From contig QEYB01000275.1 in NCBI GenBank assembly GCA_017562135.1, positions 320,001-384,000 on the forward strand: 64,000 nucleotides of DNA, in the 5' to 3' direction. A program made the translations under genes and the position numbers. Positions 58,420 to 64,000 of this stretch are shown piece by piece; position 1 is the stretch's first letter; every line of letters begins with the position of its first letter. The notes below the pieces were generated by a model. That model did no database searches. It was not told the DNA's origin and was given only the letters and a program-made list of their open reading frames with translations. Source of the DNA: Dipylidium caninum. Lineage: Eukaryota; Platyhelminthes; Cestoda; Cyclophyllidea; Dipylidiidae.

Positions 58420-61400
58420 CTGGAAGGAGGTATCGAATATCACAAGCCATGTTGAGGTAGAATACTTCTTGGGACCTGCCCAAGACGGCCAAACACCACG
58501 ATAAAAGGAAATTTAACTGAAAGATTGACTGGCAGTGTCCGAAGGATTGCGACTGGTCGGTATTTCGGTGTCCCACTGGGTGCGGATGTATCAGTGCGTG
58601 TTTTTGCGTATGTTAAAAACAGCGTTTAAAGAAGAGGCAAAATTGTTTAACCAAATCGAATTAGGATTGCGCCTCGATGTCTGGATTTCCGTAATCTACC
58701 CACAGTCACTTTTCATGGAGGAGTGCAGGACAGATAGAGGGGGAAACTGAAGCCTCTATGTCTTGTCTCGAGCTTGCGTTATTTTTTTCGCTTCTATACC
58801 ACAAAATGTCAAAAGTTCGAGTTAGCCGGGGGCCGCAACACCCTCCGCTTAGTAAAAAGTCGAAGGAAAAGAGAATAACCACAACAGCAATGCAGCATTT
58901 TTTGGTTTCGAAGAGTCAGAGGACGATGGGGTGGTAGCCAAAAACCTGGGTGTCACGAGCATCTCCTCCGTGCTACAACAAAACGGGGACTTTTTTACCC
59001 TTTGGCGATTCATCTCAGAACATCGTGCGGTTCTTAGGTTGTTGTGCTAAAGCTAAATCGCGAGCCCACATCCAATTGGCCAGATATCAGAGTCTCCAAT
59101 TGGGCGTCTGTGCAACCACTTCACCGTCGGTATTGGCAGAAGATCGACATTGACATTTCAGTCGGGTCCACTGATCACAGCACATGGATGGGTGCATGGT
59201 CGCGTCAGTCCAAAAGAGGAGTGATAAAGGAGGGACAATGGGGAAGAGGTTCAGCAAAAGACAAAGAAGTAAATGCGACGGACAGGCGGCGATGATAAAG
59301 GGAGGGAATAGGGGCGAAATACGACCTCTTACCTTTCCCATCTACTAATTGCATTCTATACGAAAAGAAACCAACTTCGCCTAATCGCGGCGTGACTGCC
59401 ATGAAACCATGATCCTTTCTTTTCACTGATAAACATTACCTTTTTCTCGGCCCTGTGCAAGGGCATGAATGCGTTGAATGATTATAAAAATGAGTGCTTC
59501 AGTCGACAGTCCTGCGGTCATGTTTCTGGTCTCCCCCAGCTACTCTGCAAACTCGTAACGGATCGCTAGTCCATGCCATGGCATCACGTCGTACAAATTA
59601 GGCGAAAAGACGCGGAGTGGAGAGGACAGCCACATTGACATTGGCTATTTCAGCTGATGAGTATAGCCGGGGGCATACAAGCTCGGTGATGCGAAGAGTG
59701 GTCCAGTGAATCCGCGAGGCCTCTGACAGGCACGTCACCTTCAGTCTGACTGACAGCCAAGACCACCAGTCCCATTAACCAAGAGGAGGCGAAATAAGGG
59801 GGCAGCATCAGGTAACCAGGACATGAGTCTCCACTTTCCCTCAATTCAATCTCGGTGAAAACCCATGGAGCAGCGAATGAATGCAAAATGGAAGACAATG
59901 TTGGCAACTCAAAGGCATGCAGTACTTCCATCTAAGATACCAAGTTAATGGGTGAAGGGAAGAGAAAGAGGGATGAGAGATAAATGAAAGGACAAAGGAA
60001 TTTACAATAAAAGAGTCATTCAAATCTGAAGTTCATTTAGTTAATGGCCTTCTAACCAACCCTCTTCACATGAAATGAACGTGAGAAGTGGGGATAATTG
60101 AAGCAATTGGAACACTTCCATCACTCCCAACCGCAGGGTGCCGAGGCGAGGATGAAAAAAGAAGAGGGCGACCGAAGAAAAATGGGTCAGACACATGGCT
60201 GAAATTGTCACGACCCAAGTCTTCAGGATTGAGGAAATGACGCCTACCCATAAAATATCCGACTTGCTGAAGAGGGAATATGGGAGGTTTGAGAAATCGA
60301 GGCAAATGAAACATTAGTTTTAGGCAACTTAGTGCAGGGAATGGGCTCAAGTGAAGAAGACTGCGTTACATTGAAAGCAGCGACCTTGCAAGACTTTTTC
60401 GTTGGGGAGAGCAGATAAATTTAACATAATTTCTCTAGCATAGAAGAGGCAAAAAAAGGGAGGGAAATAAGACGGGCTGGGTTGAAGGAGGAGGGCATGG
60501 CAACTAGAGTTACCATTTATAGGCTCCAGCTGAGACGAAGGTTGTTCACACGAGAAAATCCAACTGCCGGTTGTATTAGTCACCGCTATGCCGACCAGAC
60601 CAGTCGGCTGAATAACCAAGAGGACTTAAACCTGCTTTTGCTAACTTGCGTGCGTCAGTGCGGGTGTGGATTTGCGGAGGCAAACTAGCCAATGGCTTCG
60701 TCGGATGATTCCTATTGGTGACCTTGAAGTAGCCAATGGCTACGAGATCACGTGATGGAATGATAAGGTTAAGAAAGTTGGCGGATATACCGTAATTGCC
60801 CTTCGTCAACAAACTTTCTCGGGGATTTTGCCTCTTCATCAGTCCATGAAAAAGGAAACATAAAGTTTCTAACTCTTTTAATGCTTATAGACATAGATAA
60901 ATGGAGTCAACCGGCAATTGGAATGTTTCCTATCCAATCCACTAAAGAGGGCGAAACGAGACTGTAAGTTAGACATACTTGGTAGACTGGTGAGTTACAA
61001 ACCCGACACCTATCTCAAGTCAAATTGTAGAATCAGGCAGGAGTTTCATGTGATGCACTCCTAAAACACTCAGGTAGGCAAGATTTGCGATTTCAGGTTG
61101 TGATTGACCGCGATAGACAATTTTAGCTGTTAGGTAGAGAAAATACAATGGAAATGACCAATATCTTCAATTCTGTTTATCTTCCAGCTTTCAGCATAAA
61201 AAAATAAGACGTGGTATTTCATCAGCATCCCAGAACAAGAAAAAACGAGGCAAGTGAACGTATGCTTTGGACAATCGGGGAAAATCAGGCCCTTCTAACC
61301 TCTGGACCCAAGTTAATTTCTGCTTTAACGTCCAAGCAATACCCGCTACACTGTCGAATTACATCCCGTTAAGTTGGCGCCGTGAATTGATGAACTGGGG

Positions 61401-61892
61401 ATGATCGGAGAGAGAGGCTTTGACATGCGGTAGGAGTATTAAAAAGGGCTTTATATCGTTAAAATAAGTCTAGTTCCATGAAAACCAGACAGTGATAAAA
61501 GAAGACGGCGAAGAATGATCAACGAACCGATCTCGCCCAATGAAAGTGTTACCTGGCCATGTTATACTGGTTCATAAAGGTTGTTAGATTTACAGCCGGG
61601 TCCCTAAAAGTTGTCTGTACATGAGTTAAATGTGATTGACCACCGTTAACTAACACATCAGTGGTGTGTGTAGGTGCGAATTGAACACGTTTAGTGGGTG
61701 GGGCCTCTCAGCCTACTTATATCCAACATCAGTAGCACAGAGAACAGTCTACCGGGCTTTGATGTCCACTTAAATAGCAACGCGAATATACTGCGATGCC
61801 AGTGTCCTCCGAATCATCAATGTGAATTCCACACATTGTGAAGCCCCTATTTCTCCACTGGTGGAGGAAGGCACACCCACCTGAGCCGAAGC

Positions 61893-61943
<51 letters not shown>

Positions 61944-62912
61944 ACCATCCTTCGAGGAATGCGTTAAACTGGCTTGTCATGCACTTCAGTCACAGTGCGT
62001 AGGGCACCGATGAGGTCAGTGGCACTCCGGACAGAGTCTTGACCACCGCCACAAGATGAAGGTTAGACGCGAGAGATAATCAAAATGGGAACTGCAGCTA
62101 CCCCGCGACGACACAAGCCTCGGTTTTCCAAATGCGACTTACGGACGTCCACTCGAGGAGTGGCCTTACAGGAAAGGGCAAAAGTGCATGTTGCATAACT
62201 CGGTAGTCCTGCGTTCGTCTACCGCCCGGAAAAAAAACGGATACAGTTGCTGCCGAGGCAGATGACTTCCGGTTTGGTGTCGAGATAAGCGACCTTTGCA
62301 TTTGTTTTCAAAAACACCTTTGGCGCCATCGTCAACTCCTTTGGAAGCAGCCAAAATGTCAGCCATTCACAAGCCAGCGCGGTTATGATGAACGCCACCG
62401 GTAACGTGGTTCTTTCGGCGAATCCTCGACCCATGCCCAAGGTAGAGACGCCACTCGACAGTTGCCAGGCCATTAGCGGGTCCCGGCGGGAGGCCGCCGA
62501 TTACCAATGCGAGGTGGAAGTTGCCAGCGTTGACCGGCTTTTTTATGCAACCGGGATTAGGGGACGAATAAACCTGGGGCTAACGTCAAGCCACTTCTCT
62601 AATCAGCAAGAAATGCTGAAAATGTTTGGATGAGGTTAGGGCAAGACAATGCCAGAGGAAATGCGCCACATCACTTTATGCCTTGCATTTCAACCGGGTT
62701 CCGTTTCCTCTTCAAAGTCGCCTCATCTCACCGATTTGCCCCGGAGCTCACATTGCCAGGGACTATTTGTCGAGCGGTAGTGGGCTCTGGACTCATTAAA
62801 TATTAACTTTTCGAGGTCGGCCTATTTCCTCGTCTGATATTACAGAAATTAGAGCTCTCACTTCGAACAGTCCATTAAACTCCTAGACAAAAAGTAAGCA
62901 ATGTCAACTTAC
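58420..62912. other. Intronic/intergenic region
   Basis: No supported exon. A minus-strand frame at 62219-62473 has a hydrophobic stretch but no splice context I would trust. Confidence 0.45.
61892..61943. repeat. Compound (AT)n-(GT)n microsatellite
   Basis: About 15 AT units followed directly by about 11 GT units. Confidence 0.95.
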
Positions 62913-63197
62913 ATTTGACATGGAAAAGAGTCTAAACCTTCCAAAGATGCCGTGGGTTTTTGTCGGCAGGCTAAGTTTGGGCAAAGCCGGTGGATTGGCT
63001 GGTGAAAATGGTCGCGGAGGAGCCTCGCTGAGGCTATGGTGCTTGGTGGTGCAGGGCGACGTGGGCTTCGCTGACTTTTCCGGCGACGGTGTCGTCAAGG
63101 TGGTGGTGGAAGCTGTCGCATTGCCGCTGCTCGTGCTGCCACTGGAGTTTGAACAATTCATCTGTGGGGATGTCGGCTCGTGGATCTCGGTTAGGGT
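62913..63197 (-). CDS. Ser/Thr/Pro-rich exon, possible 5' exon of the AMPK gamma-like gene
   Basis: 95 codons between acceptor CCTTACAG and donor GTAAGT, phase 0 at both ends. The product has Ser/Thr runs, several SP sites (TTPSPEKS, PTSPC, PFSPANPP) and ends with HGIFGRFRLFSMSN. Gamma-2 AMPK subunits have comparable SP-rich N-termini with a GIF-type basic segment, so it may be an upstream exon of the gene at 46733-49290, some 14 kb away. The antisense strand is open as well (62920-63315) but lacks splice support. Confidence 0.5.
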
Positions 63198-64000
63198 CTG
63201 TAAGGGGGCAAAAGAAACACATGCTTCGAGTGAAATCAACCCTCCCCTCAGGGTCCCCTGGAGGACGGCAGGCTGCTCGATCTGCGAACGGTGTGAACAC
63301 CTTCTATTTCCCTAAACCGAACAGCATGCCGGGTCAAGATATACGTTAACAGAGGCATTTATAAGGTTAGCATGTTTTGGTTTAAGTAGGGCTACTGCGA
63401 AAGTCGACGATACTACTTATATTGGACAAGGAGGACATAAGTAGAACATGACTCCAGAGGTAATCTCACAAATGGCGAAGAAAATTTTTACTAATTATTC
63501 TTCCTCTCAATCGACAATAGCATTTTTTACATTTCCTAACTGTAGCTGCGCTGCGAATTTCAGAGGAAGCATATCCAAAAAAAACATTTCCCCCCGGCCT
63601 GAGCGTTAGTTTACACGGTTGAAAGAATTCTCATCGTCGCTAATCCTTCCGAACTCCCATTCTTTTGCCGTAATGACTGTTCATTCAGCCCTGCAACCAT
63701 CCTTTTACCGAATAAATCGGAACACAAAAAGCCGTGTCTACGTGCGCTCCATCACTTTCAGACTGAAAGCTGCAGAGTAAATTAATCGCAATGGGATTTG
63801 ACTTGAGGCACAAAGCATGACGAGATTTGAATGGGCGGCTGGTAAAGAGGCTGAATTAGAGTCGGCTGAAGGAGAGGGGAAAAAACCCACCAATCAACCA
63901 AACAAATCACAACTCGGCGAATGGTGAAGACACTATATTTCTAACAAATTAATATTTAAAACATTTTGTGAGTTAACAAGAATAACGTTTGCCGGAGAGA
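63198..64000. other. Window end, no supported gene
   Basis: AT-rich sequence with no convincing exon. It is possibly the intron upstream of the Ser/Thr/Pro-rich exon. Confidence 0.5.

Noticed and set aside
58085..58504. 139-codon plus-strand frame
   Set aside because: It is the antisense of a minus-strand exon with consensus acceptor and donor, which explains the region better.
62920..63315. 131-codon plus-strand frame rich in Val and Gly
   Set aside because: Antisense shadow of the Ser/Thr/Pro-rich minus-strand exon, which has good splice sites at both ends.
1..64000. tRNA, rRNA, spliced-leader or CRISPR features
   Set aside because: I looked for tRNA T-loop and acceptor pairing, rRNA-like conserved blocks and regularly spaced direct repeats and found none that I could support by eye.

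Overview
This is a stretch of metazoan nuclear genome with spliced genes, GT-AG introns, microsatellites and kilobase-scale intronic repeats. It contains no bacterial operon, phage or CRISPR structure. The organism is most likely a parasitic flatworm (fluke or tapeworm). That is inference. It rests on introns of 31, 43 and 46 nt next to kilobase introns, and on intron length rising from the 5' to the 3' end in the isoleucyl-tRNA synthetase gene, a trend described for schistosomes. No species is claimed.

Layout. 1-2024: 3' end of a plus-strand gene, probably encoding the cytoplasmic tail of a receptor or adhesion protein. 2780-4129: an unrecognised coiled-coil protein on the plus strand. 4521-22197 (minus): a class B (secretin/CRF/calcitonin-like) G-protein-coupled receptor rebuilt from ten exons with continuous phase. 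Two copies of a 1.75-2.0 kb repeat sit in two of its introns in opposite orientation. 22198-29611: no supported gene. 29612-32209: an inverted copy of two exons of the neighbouring synthetase gene, directly abutting a roughly 0.5 kb palindrome (fold-back-like) with GCCTC arrays. 34686-42727 (minus): complete cytosolic isoleucyl-tRNA synthetase, 17 exons, about 1271 codons. 43859-45041 (plus): trimethylguanosine synthase (TGS1), divergent from the synthetase. 46733-49290 (minus): four-CBS AMPK gamma-like subunit, with likely Ser/Pro-rich N-terminal exons at 58228-58419 and 62913-63197. Several weaker plus-strand candidate exons lie inside the long gamma-subunit introns.

The synthetase and TGS1 are divergent RNA-metabolism genes that may share a 1.1 kb promoter region. 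TGS1 and the AMPK gamma gene converge, and the coiled-coil gene and the receptor converge. All exon models were built by hand from splice sites, reading phase and family resemblance. First exons of the receptor and of the AMPK gamma gene are not identified.
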